From CAJCIS01 sp965276755 (lineage in GTDB: Bacteria; Pseudomonadota; Alphaproteobacteria; Acetobacterales; Acetobacteraceae), in the NCBI GenBank assembly GCA_965276755.1, contig OZ255625.1, positions 1,054,001-1,118,000 on the forward strand: 64,000 nt of DNA, given 5' to 3'. The translations under genes and the position numbers were made by a program. How positions within the stretch are numbered: position 1 is the stretch's first letter; every line of letters begins with the position of its first letter. The notes below the pieces were generated by a model. The model ran no database searches. It was not told the DNA's origin and was given only the letters and a program-made list of their open reading frames with translations. Shown piece by piece: positions 35,085 to 44,078 of the stretch.

Positions 35085-36017
35085 TCACTCCCCCAAGGGC
35101 GAGCACGCCGCATCCGCCGCCCGCGCCAGCACCACCATGCGCCGCGCCGCCACCCCAGCGCCTGCCATCTCGCCCGCCACATGCTGCAACAGCGCATTGC
35201 TCAACACCGCATGCGCCGCCGCATTCGCCGCCAGCTCCGCGCCCGCCACCGCCCCAGCCGAGAGCGCCGTGCGCCGCAGCAATGACAGCGTGCCGAACAA
35301 CCCCGGCCGCAACCCATGCAAGGCGGCCACCTGCCGCACCAGGCGCAACCCCCGCCACGCAATATACAGTGCCGCCAGCCCCGGGCTCGGCATGGCGGCG
35401 ATGCCCACCACGGCCTGCATGGCGGCGGCGCGGCCCAGCGCATCGGCCCGCGCGCGCAACGTGACCGCGGGTCCCGCGCGCAGCAGCGACAGCACCGCAT
35501 CCGGATCGTTGATGGCGTTAATTGCGGGCAGCAGCGCCTCGCCCTCGGGCAGCGTGCGCACCCACGCGCGCGCCGCGCGCACGCGCCGTTCCGCGTTGGC
35601 GCCGAGCAAATCCGCGCGCAATTGGTCCACGCTGCGCAGTGCGCCCAGCGCCCGCGCCTCCCGCAAAAACCCTGTGCCAATCAGGCCAAAACCCGCGCCA
35701 GTCACCGCCAGCGCGCCATAACCCAGCGCGGCCGATCGCGCGAATTCATCGGCCACGAAATTGCCCGCCTCCAGCCCGGACAATCCCAACACCAGCGTCG
35801 CCGCCCCGCTCGCAACCAGCGCCGGCATCCCCCACCGCGCGCGCGGCGCGCGCTGCGCCAATTCAGGCAACGCCTCCAGCCGCAGAGCGGGCAGCGACTC
35901 CGCCTCGATGCGCGGTTCAATACGCGCCAGCATCGGCGCCGGCTCCGGTGCGAAATTAACCGCAGGCTTGGCGGCCGCGCCTTCGGTTTCAATCCGCGGC
36001 GTGATGCGTCCGCTCAC
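35085..36017 (-). CDS. ycjF: YcjF-family membrane protein (DUF697)
   Basis: 310 aa. Two hydrophobic segments near residues 65-120 (MPALVASGAATLVLGLSGLEAGNFV; ALGYGALAVTGAGFGLIGTGFL), then a DUF697-like helical C-terminus with AMQAVVGIAAMPSPGLAALYIAWRGLRLVRQVAALHGLRP. It pairs with the YcjX-family GTPase, whose stop it overlaps by 4 bases. The role is unknown; linked to envelope stress in enterobacteria. Confidence 0.85.
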   Translation of the reverse strand: MSGRITPRIETEGAAAKPAVNFAPEPAPMLARIEPRIEAESLPALRLEALPELAQRAPRARWGMPALVASGAATLVLGLSGLEAGNFVADEFARSAALGYGALAVTGAGFGLIGTGFLREARALGALRSVDQLRADLLGANAERRVRAARAWVRTLPEGEALLPAINAINDPDAVLSLLRAGPAVTLRARADALGRAAAMQAVVGIAAMPSPGLAALYIAWRGLRLVRQVAALHGLRPGLFGTLSLLRRTALSAGAVAGAELAANAAAHAVLSNALLQHVAGEMAGAGVAARRMVVLARAADAACSPLGE

Positions 36018-37330
36018 AGCACATCCCCCACCAAAAATTGCAGCAGCGCGTCCATGCCGATATTCGGAACCCCGCCCGCGCCGCCATCGGGCAACCGCAT
36101 CGGCTCGAATTCCGGCAAAGCCAGAAACGGATGCTGCCAGAAATCGGCATCCGGCGGCCGGTCCGGCACCTCGCCGGGATAAGACCGCGTCAACACAGAT
36201 TGCCCCAGCACCCGTCCGCGCACCGCAGAGACCGGCCGCCCCTCCAGCGTCCAGACAAAATCCTCCGTGCAGCGCACGGAAGCCGCGGCGAAATGCGCGC
36301 TCTCGATCCCCCCGCCCGGAATATGCGCCAGCGTTTTCATCAAAGCCGCGAGATTACCCCGCTGCCGATCCGCCACATGGTCGGATTTGGTTGCCACAAA
36401 AGCCACTCTGTCGATAATGCGCGCCGGCATCTGCAAGCTCAGCAAGGAGGAAAAAGCATCGCCGATGGAAAACCGCCATCGCAGCGCGCCGGCCGCTGCC
36501 GCCAACGCCGCCTGCGTATCGGCGAACGCCGCCGGCCCCGCATGCAGCGCGCTCAACACGTCCGCCAGCACAACCAGCCGGTCCACATTGGCAAATAACG
36601 GAGACGCCAAATCCCGCCGCACCGCCTCGACATACGCATTATAGCGCAACGACATCAGCGCCGCGAGCTGCCCCTCCCCCGCCATGGGAAAAAAAGCCAT
36701 CCACGGCGGCTCCATCCCCGGCGCCGGCATCAAATGCCGCCCCGGCTGCAAATAGGCCATGCCCTGCGCCCGCAACCGCTCCAGCATGTCCCGATACAGC
36801 CGCGCCCCCGAATGGGCCAGCGCCTCATCGGCCGGCGCCCGCGCCGGCAGCCCCGCGGCAAAAGCCAGGAACGCGGCAGTCCCAGCCGCCAGTTCCGGCG
36901 CAGCCAGGCGTGCCAGCGTCGTGCGGGACCACTCTCGGTAAGAAAGGCTCAGCAGCGGCAGGTCGAGCAGCCACTCGCCGGGATAATCAAGGAACTCGAG
37001 CCGGATGCGCCGCGCAGGCAGCAGCGTCTGTTCGCGCTGCGCGGTCAGCGCGAGCATCGAAACAGTATTGGTCCGCGCCGGCCACCCCGGCGGGTCCGCC
37101 GCCAGGGCGGCGAGATGGGCGGCGTGGTCGAAGCGCGGCGTGTCGCCTGCCTCCAGCGGTGCCAGGGAAAAGCGAGGCTGCCCGCGGGCAAGCAGGTTGG
37201 CCGCGGCCGAGGTGAGAAAAGCCGTCTTGCCGGCGCGCGAGAGGCCGGTGACGCCGATGCGCAGCGTGGTGGAGAAGAGGTTCCAAGGGGCCTGGCCTTG
37301 AAGGCCGGCGAAGCGGAGGAAGAAGCTCAA
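36014..37330 (-). CDS. ycjX: YcjX-family predicted GTPase
   Basis: 438 aa. P-loop GLSRAGKTAFLTSAAANLL at about 28-46, RLEFLDYPGEWLLDLPLL (switch region), and VDRLVVLADVLSALHAG. These are the DUF463/YcjX signatures. It is a cytosolic P-loop protein encoded just before ycjF. Confidence 0.9.
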   Translation of the reverse strand: MSFFLRFAGLQGQAPWNLFSTTLRIGVTGLSRAGKTAFLTSAAANLLARGQPRFSLAPLEAGDTPRFDHAAHLAALAADPPGWPARTNTVSMLALTAQREQTLLPARRIRLEFLDYPGEWLLDLPLLSLSYREWSRTTLARLAAPELAAGTAAFLAFAAGLPARAPADEALAHSGARLYRDMLERLRAQGMAYLQPGRHLMPAPGMEPPWMAFFPMAGEGQLAALMSLRYNAYVEAVRRDLASPLFANVDRLVVLADVLSALHAGPAAFADTQAALAAAAGALRWRFSIGDAFSSLLSLQMPARIIDRVAFVATKSDHVADRQRGNLAALMKTLAHIPGGGIESAHFAAASVRCTEDFVWTLEGRPVSAVRGRVLGQSVLTRSYPGEVPDRPPDADFWQHPFLALPEFEPMRLPDGGAGGVPNIGMDALLQFLVGDVL

Positions 37331-37338
37331 GAAGAAAG

Positions 37339-37440
37339 CTGGGGGGAACGTGCCGTTCCCCCCAGACCCCCCGTCATCAGTTTAGAACGAGGCCAAAACA
37401 ATAGACGGGGGGTCTGGGGGGGATGGCACATCCCACCCAG
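37339..37440. repeat. Hairpin repeat family 1, inverted pair
   Basis: Left unit inner stem AACG/CGTT, loop TGC. Right unit GATG/CATC with one C changed (CATCCCACCC). Spacer of about 28 nt begins ATCAGTTTAG. Confidence 0.88.
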
Positions 37441-37454
37441 TTCTTTTCTCGCCT

Positions 37455-37850
37455 TCATTTCTTTTCAATCAGCTCGACTTTATATCCATCCGGATCTTCA
37501 ACAAATGCAATCACCGTCGTCCCGAACTTCACCGGTCCAGCCTCCCGCACCACGCGCCCGCCCCCCTCGCGCACATGCGCGCACGCCGCGGCCGCATGAG
37601 GTACGCCCACTGCCAAATGCCCAAACGCCGAGCCCAATTCATACGGCGCCTTCTGATCCCAATTATAGGTCAGCTCGATTTCCGCCTGTCCCTCCGCGTT
37701 GGACGCATAGCCCAAGAACACCAGCGTGTAGCGGCCATCGGGCACCTCGCGGCGGCGCAGTTCCTTCATGCCCAGCAGCCCGGCGTAAAAAGCCGTGCTG
37801 CGGTCCAGGTCGAGCACGCGCAGCATGGTGTGGAGGAACTGGCCGTTCAT
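37455..37850 (-). CDS. gloA: Lactoylglutathione lyase (glyoxalase I)
   Basis: 131 aa from ATG 37850. Metal ligands fit GloA: His7 (QFLHTML), Glu59 (AEIELTYNW), His78 (FGHLAVGV) and Glu126 (YKVELIEKK). It converts the methylglyoxal-glutathione adduct to lactoylglutathione. Start overlaps the lpxI stop (ATGA). Confidence 0.93.
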   Translation of the reverse strand: MNGQFLHTMLRVLDLDRSTAFYAGLLGMKELRRREVPDGRYTLVFLGYASNAEGQAEIELTYNWDQKAPYELGSAFGHLAVGVPHAAAACAHVREGGGRVVREAGPVKFGTTVIAFVEDPDGYKVELIEKK

Positions 37851-38713
37851 GGGTGGTCTCCGCTGACAACAGGCCCAACATCGGGGTCCATGCCGCAAAG
37901 GAAAAGCCCCAGCCGGTCGGCGGTGACCACACAGGCGTCGCGATCGGTCAGCAGCGTGCCGCCTGCCTCGTAGGCGACGCCGCGCAGGCCCGCGGCGTGC
38001 GCTGCCTCGATCGTGCGGGGGCCTATCGCGGGCATGTCGGCGCGGCGGTCCTGGCCGGGCTTGGCCATCTTGATCAGCACCCCGCCAGGCCCAGGACGCG
38101 CAAGGGCCGCCGCGCGCGCCAGCATCTGGTCGGTGCCCTCTGTCGCCTCGACGGCCAGCGCGATGCCCTGCTGGACGATGCAAGCCTGGCCAACATCGGC
38201 GCGGCCCAGGGCCACCAGGATGTCGATGCCACGGCTTATATCGATGCGCGCCTGGGCGTCGGGCGCGGCGCGGGTCAGGACACCGGGCGGTCCCAGGGCG
38301 CTGCCGATGATGTCGTGGGCGCCGATGACGGTAAAACCTTCCTCAGCCAACACTCCGACAATGGCGGCGAGCAAGCCGTCATCGCCCAGGAAGGCAGCAC
38401 GGCCGATTCGGGCCATAATTTTCGTGCCCTCCAGATCCGGCCGCAGATCAAGCAGGCTGGGGCGGCGGACAGGACCGACCAGAACGAGATCGGTGACGTT
38501 GTTTTGGCGCAACAGAGCCAGGATTCGGCCGGCAGCGCCGATGCGCGCGAACGCATGCGGGTAGGCGCCGATCACCGCCGGATCGGCGAAGTCTTCAAAC
38601 GCCAAGATGAACACCCTTCGGCCGGCAGCCTGCGCCGCAGCCGCGACCTGGCCCGGAAAAGGGCCGCCACCGGCCAGGATGCCGAGCGTTGACGGGTATG
38701 CTGGCGTGATCAT
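37847..38713 (-). CDS. lpxI: UDP-2,3-diacylglucosamine pyrophosphatase LpxI
   Basis: 288 aa from ATG 38713. DUF1009 protein: LGILAGGGPFPGQVAAAAQAAGRRVFILAFEDFADP, ILALLRQNNVTDLVLVGPVRRPSL, GADDGLL-like GDDGLLAAIVGVLAEEGFTVIGAHDI, and VLIKMAKPGQDRRADMPAIGPRTIEAA. It makes lipid X in lipid A synthesis, replacing LpxH. In many alphaproteobacteria it lies with lpxA/lpxB; here it is next to gloA. Confidence 0.92.
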   Translation of the reverse strand: MITPAYPSTLGILAGGGPFPGQVAAAAQAAGRRVFILAFEDFADPAVIGAYPHAFARIGAAGRILALLRQNNVTDLVLVGPVRRPSLLDLRPDLEGTKIMARIGRAAFLGDDGLLAAIVGVLAEEGFTVIGAHDIIGSALGPPGVLTRAAPDAQARIDISRGIDILVALGRADVGQACIVQQGIALAVEATEGTDQMLARAAALARPGPGGVLIKMAKPGQDRRADMPAIGPRTIEAAHAAGLRGVAYEAGGTLLTDRDACVVTADRLGLFLCGMDPDVGPVVSGDHP

Positions 38714-38863
38714 GGATTGGCCGTTGCGGCGACAGGACAAACGCATATTGTCATGTGCGCCGATCACATCTTAAGGTTGCAGGATGCACTTCCCTCTTGA
38801 TCCCAGGTTGCACACGGCGGTATGTTGATCGATACCTAGTCAGAATAGGCCGATCAGACAGCC

Positions 38864-39040
38864 ATGAACTGCGACAAGAAGGACGTTCTCGCCAGTGCCG
38901 AGGGAATTCGGCAGTGCCTTCGCCTTTTGGCCGAGGAAGCTGCCTCGCTCAAGCTGCGGGCCACATTGTCGGCAATCGAAAGGGCGCTTGACGCGGTGAT
39001 GCTGGAAGCTGGCGGCGGGGCGGCGGCGCAGTTGCACTGA
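38864..39040 (+). CDS. Small helical protein of unknown function
   Basis: 58 aa, ATG to TGA. Sequence NCDKKDVLASAEGIRQCLRLLAEEAASLKL followed by RATLSAIERALDAVMLEAG suggests two amphipathic helices. Codon third positions are G+C-rich as in real genes here. No family recognised and the ribosome site is weak. Confidence 0.4.
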   Translation: MNCDKKDVLASAEGIRQCLRLLAEEAASLKLRATLSAIERALDAVMLEAGGGAAAQLH

Positions 39041-39153
39041 CGCGGCCGGCCGAAGCGGGGGATTGCCTATCCTCAAATAAGCACAATGTCGTTTAAGCTA
39101 ACAACTAGCGGACCGGTTCTGCACGACCGTGCCCACGATCTTGAGGAGCTTTG

Positions 39154-40290
39154 ATGCGGCACATCGCGACGATATCGGCAGCTTTGGTGGCCTTCGGTTA
39201 CGCGCAGGCCGCCGCCGCCAGACCGGCATTGACGGTTCTGCAGGATCTTACGGAGCAAACCGGGGGCGGGCCGGAATTTCCACCTATCATTGGGCAAGAC
39301 GGCAACCTTTATGGGACGACCTATACGTCCAACAACGGCGGCGGCATCTATTCCATAGCCACGAACGGAAAGAATTTCGCTGTCCTCTATGAATTTCCCG
39401 GCGGTGCCGGCGGATCGGGTTCCTTCGGCGGGCTGACGCAGGGGGCGGATGGCCTGTTCTATGGAACGACGCTCTCCGGCGGCACAAGCGGTCAGGGAAC
39501 GGTGTTTCAATTCAATGCATCAACGCGCACCGTAACTATCATTCATGCCTTTGATGTGGCCGATGGGTCCACGCCTTATGCCGGACTCGCGCAGGATGGG
39601 CAAGGCAATTTTTATGGCACAACCTCCGCGGGGGGTGCCAACAACCTCGGCACGATCTACAAGATTGCGGCCGGCACGCTCGCATTCAGCAAGATTGCGG
39701 ATTTGAGCGATACGAGCGGAGGCGCGCCGTTTTCACCGCTGCTTGTGGGTCGGGATGGGCTGCTTTACGGCACAACAACAAGTGCGGGAACGTCCGGATC
39801 GGGCACCATCTTTCGGGTGTCGCCCCAAGGGGGCAAGGTGGAGCTGCTTTACGCCTTTTCGGGGCAGGATGGCAGCAGCCCGTTTTCGGGTTTGACCGCA
39901 GGCAAAGGCGGCATTTTCTATGGCACGACCGATTTCGGCGGCCAGGCCAATGCCGGCGTTGTGTTCGCCTTTTCCGTGAAGGGCCGCAAATTGACGGTGC
40001 TGCACAATTTTGCACAAACCGATGGTGCCTACCCGCAGGGTGCTGTTGCCCTTGATCGTGCGGGCAGGCTTCTCGGCACCACATTCGCCGGCGGGGCGAA
40101 CAATGAGGGGACGATCTATCGGTATGACCCGGCGACATCCTCCTTCGAGGTGCTGGAGGAGCTGTCGCAATCCGCGGGCACGGCAAATGCCGGCCTGACT
40201 TACGCGGGGGGAAAGACGTTCTTTGGCGGGACGCTCAATGCTGGCACGGCGGAGTTCGAAGCAGGTGCCATCATCAAGTTTTCTCAGTAA
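39154..40290 (+). CDS. Secreted GloVer tandem-repeat protein (copy 2)
   Basis: 378 aa from ATG 39154 (GAGGAG five bases upstream; TTG 39151 also in frame). The signal peptide ends near AQAAAA. Tandem repeats with GNLYGTT, GLFYGTTLSGG, GNFYGTTSAGG, GLLYGTTTSAG, GIFYGTTDFGG and RLLGTTFAGG match TIGR03803. Related to the protein at 7802-9064 but with shorter repeats. Confidence 0.85.
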   Translation: MRHIATISAALVAFGYAQAAAARPALTVLQDLTEQTGGGPEFPPIIGQDGNLYGTTYTSNNGGGIYSIATNGKNFAVLYEFPGGAGGSGSFGGLTQGADGLFYGTTLSGGTSGQGTVFQFNASTRTVTIIHAFDVADGSTPYAGLAQDGQGNFYGTTSAGGANNLGTIYKIAAGTLAFSKIADLSDTSGGAPFSPLLVGRDGLLYGTTTSAGTSGSGTIFRVSPQGGKVELLYAFSGQDGSSPFSGLTAGKGGIFYGTTDFGGQANAGVVFAFSVKGRKLTVLHNFAQTDGAYPQGAVALDRAGRLLGTTFAGGANNEGTIYRYDPATSSFEVLEELSQSAGTANAGLTYAGGKTFFGGTLNAGTAEFEAGAIIKFSQ

Positions 40291-40323
40291 ATCGGGCAAG
40301 TGAATATCTCTCCCAGGCTCTGC

Positions 40324-41841
40324 CTACTTCGTTGGGCTCCTCAGCGCGTGCCACGCATGCCCCTCCCGCGCCAGTAGCTTGTCCGCGCCACCGGGTCCCG
40401 CGCTGCCCGCCGCGTATTCCTCCGGCACATCGTCGGCACCCTTGGCATGCTGGATTGCAGGATCGACCACGGCCCAGCTCGCCTCGATCATGTCGGCGCG
40501 CTGAAACAACGTGGAATCGCCGATCAGGCAATCGTAGATCAGCGTTTCATACCCGACATTAGGCGTCATCTTGAAGGCGTCTTCATAGCGGAAGCGCAGA
40601 TCGATGGCAGCCAGCGCCATTTTCGGCCCAGGGTATTTCGCGCTGACCGACAGGTCCATGCCTTCCCGCGGTTGCACGGTAATGGTCAGCACGTTTGCGG
40701 TCAGTTCATCGACATCGGTCGTGCGGAACAGCGCAAATGGGGGTTTGCGGAAATGAATGGCAATTTCGGTCTGGCGCGCGCCCATGCGCTTGCCGGTGCG
40801 CAGGTAGAAGGGCACGCCGGCCCAGCGCCAATTGTCGATCGTCAGGCGCAAGGCCACGTAGGTTTCCGTGCGGCTGTCGGGTGCGATGTCGTTTTCCTGT
40901 TTGTATCCAGGGACGTCACGGCCGGCGATCTTGCCTGCGGCGTATTGACCGCGCACCACATCTTCGATGCGAACGGGGTGGATTGCGGCCAGCAGCTTGG
41001 CCTTTTCGTCACGCACGGCTTCGGCTTCGAAGGAATTGGGCGGCTCCATGGCGATCATGGACAGTAACTGGAAAAGATGGTTGGGCACCATGTCGCGCAG
41101 CGCGCCGGTAGGTTCGTAGAATCTGCCGCGGCGTTCTACGCCGATCGTTTCTGCGGCGGTGATTTCGACAAAATCGATGTGGTCTCGGCGCCATAGGGGT
41201 TCGAAAATGGCGTTGGCGAAACGCAGCGCCATGATGTTCTGGACTGTTTCCTTGCCGAGGAAATGGTCGATGCGGAAGATCTGTTTTTCCTCGGCGTGGG
41301 TGAGGATGCGGGCGTTGAGCGCGCGGGCGCTGGGCAGGTCCTCGCCGAAGGGTTTTTCTATGACGATGCGGCGGAAGGTGTCGCCCTCTTCGTGCAGCAG
41401 GCCGGCGGCGCCGAGCTGATCGACGACGGGGCCGAAGAAACGCGCGGCGACGGCGAGGTAGAAGACGGCGTTGCCGGTGATTTGCTGGGCCAGGCTGGCC
41501 ATTTCTTCGGGCTTGGTGAAATCGGCTTTTACGTAGGTCAGGCGCTGGGTGATCCAGCCCCAGACGGATTGGTCGATTTCGCAGACGTAGAATTCGGCGT
41601 TCGGGTCTTTGGTGAATTCCTGCATCGTGGCGGTCAGGCTGGCGCGCCATTCGTCGGTGTCGCCTTCGGCGAGGTCGACGCCGATGACGCGGAATTTGTC
41701 GTCGAGCAGTTTGCCGTCGGCGAGGTCGTAGAGCGAGGGCATCAGCAGGCGCTTGGTGAGGTCGCCGTGGGCGCCGAAGATGACGAGCGTGGCCGCTGGG
41801 GCGGGGTGGGCGCCGGCGGGGGCGAGGGTGGGTTCGTCCAT
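40324..41841 (-). CDS. zwf: Glucose-6-phosphate 1-dehydrogenase
   Basis: 505 aa. Coenzyme motif FGAHGDLTKRLLMPSLYDL; substrate/catalytic motif RIDHFLGKETVQNI; YEDAFKMTPNVGYETLIYDCLIGDSTLFQRADM. First step of the oxidative pentose phosphate or Entner-Doudoroff route. It stands alone, with a TetR-type gene just upstream on the same strand. Confidence 0.96.
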   Translation of the reverse strand: MDEPTLAPAGAHPAPAATLVIFGAHGDLTKRLLMPSLYDLADGKLLDDKFRVIGVDLAEGDTDEWRASLTATMQEFTKDPNAEFYVCEIDQSVWGWITQRLTYVKADFTKPEEMASLAQQITGNAVFYLAVAARFFGPVVDQLGAAGLLHEEGDTFRRIVIEKPFGEDLPSARALNARILTHAEEKQIFRIDHFLGKETVQNIMALRFANAIFEPLWRRDHIDFVEITAAETIGVERRGRFYEPTGALRDMVPNHLFQLLSMIAMEPPNSFEAEAVRDEKAKLLAAIHPVRIEDVVRGQYAAGKIAGRDVPGYKQENDIAPDSRTETYVALRLTIDNWRWAGVPFYLRTGKRMGARQTEIAIHFRKPPFALFRTTDVDELTANVLTITVQPREGMDLSVSAKYPGPKMALAAIDLRFRYEDAFKMTPNVGYETLIYDCLIGDSTLFQRADMIEASWAVVDPAIQHAKGADDVPEEYAAGSAGPGGADKLLAREGHAWHALRSPTK

Positions 41842-41852
41842 GGTCGGGTCCT

Positions 41853-42650
41853 TTAGGGGGGGAAGAAGACCTGGGGGGGATGGGCCATCCCCCCCAGACC
41901 CCCCGTCGTTATTTTAGGGGGCGCTGCGGGAGGCGGGTGCTCGGCGGGGATGGGCCGGAGGTAGGTGGCCGAGAGGGGGCGCGCAACGGTGGGGTGGTCG
42001 GGCGTGGGGATGGCCGAGGTGCTGGCCAGGGTTGGCTGGAAGGGCGTGGCGGGGGCGTCGGGCTGGGGGACGGTTGGTTGGGCTTGCTGGTCGGCGAAGC
42101 GGGACTGGGCTTGGAGGAGGGCCTCGATTTCGGGCGTGTCCAGATGGTGGGTGTCCAGCAGCAGGAGGGCGGTTTCCCTGGCCTCGCCGGCGAGCAGGAA
42201 GCCCAGCATGCGGCGGCGGAGTTCTAGGGGTTCGAGTTCGTCGTCAGGCAGCGTGAAGCGCTCACGCATCCACAGGAAATGCTCGGGCGTGGGGATGTTG
42301 CAGATGCCGCGGGTGACGCGGAAATACTCGGCGCGACGGCGCGCGAAGAGGTCTGGGTGGTGGCGGGGGACGGCGCTGATGGCTTTGAGGATTTCGTCGA
42401 GGTGCTGGGTGAGGGTGAGGGCGAAGAGGTGGTCCAGGTCGGCGAATTGGTTGCGGATGGAGATTTGGGTCAGGCCTTTGGCGATGGCGAGGTCGCGCAG
42501 GGTGACGCGGGTGCGGCCGTGGGCGATGAAGATGGCGCGGGCGGATTCCAGGATGTAGTCGCGGCGGGCGCGTTCGCGGGCGGTGGGAGCGGGGCGGGTT
42601 TTGCAGGCTTGCGCCTGGGCACGCATGAGGCGGGCGGGGATGGGTTCCAT
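41853..42650 (-). CDS. TetR-family regulator with repeat-derived C-terminus
   Basis: 265 aa from ATG 42650. N-terminal TetR HTH: ILESARAIFIAHGRTRVTLRDLAIAKGLTQISIRNQFADLDHLFALTL. After a helical domain comes a long Pro/Ala-rich tail (about 200-265). The last 20 residues (TTGGLGGMAHPPQ...) are encoded by a hairpin repeat unit, so the original stop has been lost or moved. It is 12 bp upstream of zwf but regulation of zwf is only a possibility. Confidence 0.82.
   Translation of the reverse strand: MEPIPARLMRAQAQACKTRPAPTARERARRDYILESARAIFIAHGRTRVTLRDLAIAKGLTQISIRNQFADLDHLFALTLTQHLDEILKAISAVPRHHPDLFARRRAEYFRVTRGICNIPTPEHFLWMRERFTLPDDELEPLELRRRMLGFLLAGEARETALLLLDTHHLDTPEIEALLQAQSRFADQQAQPTVPQPDAPATPFQPTLASTSAIPTPDHPTVARPLSATYLRPIPAEHPPPAAPPKITTGGLGGMAHPPQVFFPP
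41871..41907 (+). repeat. Hairpin repeat family 1, single unit within a coding frame
   Basis: Inner stem GATG/CATC, loop GGC, then CCCCCCGTC. Lies within the 3' end of the TetR gene, 18 bp from its stop. Confidence 0.85.
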
Positions 42651-42934
42651 GGGGCGGAGGGTAGGTTTATTTTCCGCGATCGGGCAATAGGGGTTGGGGG
42701 GTGGGTGTGGTGGCGGGGGTACGGGCAAGGGGAATGTTGCGGATTATTGCCTAAGAAGCAGCGCGTGATAATCCAGGTTTATTACACGCTTGCGACGTCG
42801 TAGGCGTAAGTGGATGGACGCCACCCCTACCCTACTGTTATCCTGCCGGTCGCGGTGCGGGCAGCGCTTCGATACGGCTTGAAATCGAACTCCCCACCGA
42901 GTTTATAGAAGACGACGACAGGAGTGAAGCGGCG

Positions 42935-43624
42935 ATGGCTCTTACTGCGGGGTTCAAGGCCACGATGGATGCCGCCGTAGCGGACAAGCGTGCGGCTGAT
43001 TACGATGCGACGATCAAAGCTGAGGTCGACGGCTATACGGCGCGCTTTGGCAAGACTCCCGGCTACGCCGCGCCGGACTCCAAGCTGCTCAAAGCGGTCA
43101 TTCTCATCGAGAGCGGCGGTCCTTCCAAGCCTTCTTGGTCCAAGCGGGTCATGCAGATCGGCAACCTCCACGACCAGGCGCTTCTTGTCCTCAAGGGCGG
43201 AGCAGACGGTGCATCGGTCATCATGGGCGGTCAGCTCAAAATGGATATCGCGTCGAAGTCAATCGACGACCCTATTCTAAATATCCAAGCTGGCATTGCA
43301 TATGCAATGACTAGGGCTGCAAGATTCTCCATGGTCACGCAGCTTGATAGCCCGGACGCATTCACCCACAAGGCGAAACCGGGCGAGTCCCTTTCGGTGA
43401 TCGCTAGTCACGAAGGCACAACTATAGAGGATCTGCAAGTCAGTAACCCAAAGGCGGTCGCAATGATCCATCCTGGTCAGATCCTTAACTTTCACCATTC
43501 ACACATGACGTCGGCCGTCACTGGGTGGCGGAGTATCGACGCAGATTTTATGCAGAACCGCTACAATGGCGGTGGAGATTCTCAGTATGCTGAAAAGCTC
43601 ACCTATGTCATTTCTAAGCTGTAG
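42935..43624 (+). CDS. Lytic enzyme (lysozyme/transglycosylase-like) with LysM domain
   Basis: 229 aa. A catalytic-like segment SKLLKAVILIESGGPSKPSWSKRVMQIGN (about 48-77) has the ESGG and MQIGN pattern of goose-type/SLT lysozymes with a catalytic Glu. A LysM module (about 150-188, AKPGESLSVIASHEGTTIEDLQVSNPKAVAMIHPGQIL) follows. No signal peptide, so export would need a phage holin, a secretion system or lysis. Overlaps the next gene. Confidence 0.75.
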   Translation: MALTAGFKATMDAAVADKRAADYDATIKAEVDGYTARFGKTPGYAAPDSKLLKAVILIESGGPSKPSWSKRVMQIGNLHDQALLVLKGGADGASVIMGGQLKMDIASKSIDDPILNIQAGIAYAMTRAARFSMVTQLDSPDAFTHKAKPGESLSVIASHEGTTIEDLQVSNPKAVAMIHPGQILNFHHSHMTSAVTGWRSIDADFMQNRYNGGGDSQYAEKLTYVISKL

Positions 43625-44078
43625 CGTTCCGGCTGGCCTGGCGGTCTTGCTTTCGGTTCCTGCTTCCGCGGCCGAGCTGACCCGTACCAGTATGGTCGCC
43701 GCGCTTGCAACCGACCACGTGTTCTCAGGCCGGGAAGTCGTTCGCGTCGTCCATGTCTGCAACGTCGAGATCGGAACGGCTGAATACCCGGTCATCGACC
43801 TAGTAGAGCAGGTCCGTGGCGCGCAGGTGCCGCGCGGTGACCGGCGCATCGTGATCCTCGAACCGAACCTCAAGCTGCGCCGGGCGCTATCATACGATCC
43901 TCCGGCCCAACCGCTGTTCTGCTCTGGTGCCACCCTCTATCTTTCCGCCCCGACGACCGTGGACAACTTTGTGCCTGACGGCAATGCGCTCACATTCGAC
44001 AAGAGCGGTTCGATCTCGGTGACTACGATCGAGCCAAACGACTACCCAGCGCCTACCAGTCCGACGAACATACATTAG
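43587..44078 (+). CDS. Secreted protein following the lytic enzyme (possible immunity partner)
   Basis: 163 aa from ATG 43587 (43605 also possible), overlapping the lytic enzyme by up to 38 nt. The signal peptide SFLSCSVPAGLAVLLSVPASAAE leads to a mature protein with few recognisable features and two Cys (VHVCNVE, LFCSGAT). A periplasmic partner overlapping a peptidoglycan enzyme gene is the layout of effector-immunity pairs; this is inference only. Confidence 0.6.
   Translation: MLKSSPMSFLSCSVPAGLAVLLSVPASAAELTRTSMVAALATDHVFSGREVVRVVHVCNVEIGTAEYPVIDLVEQVRGAQVPRGDRRIVILEPNLKLRRALSYDPPAQPLFCSGATLYLSAPTTVDNFVPDGNALTFDKSGSISVTTIEPNDYPAPTSPTNIH

Noticed and set aside
34847..35197. Longer Fic reading frame
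   Set aside because: Passes through a repeat unit (ELGGMCHSPQIPRH); the family starts at MTLDDLIAGIEFKK.
36734..38692. Large plus-strand open frame of about 650 codons
   Set aside because: Low-complexity antisense shadow of ycjX, gloA and lpxI, passing through a repeat; no domain pattern.
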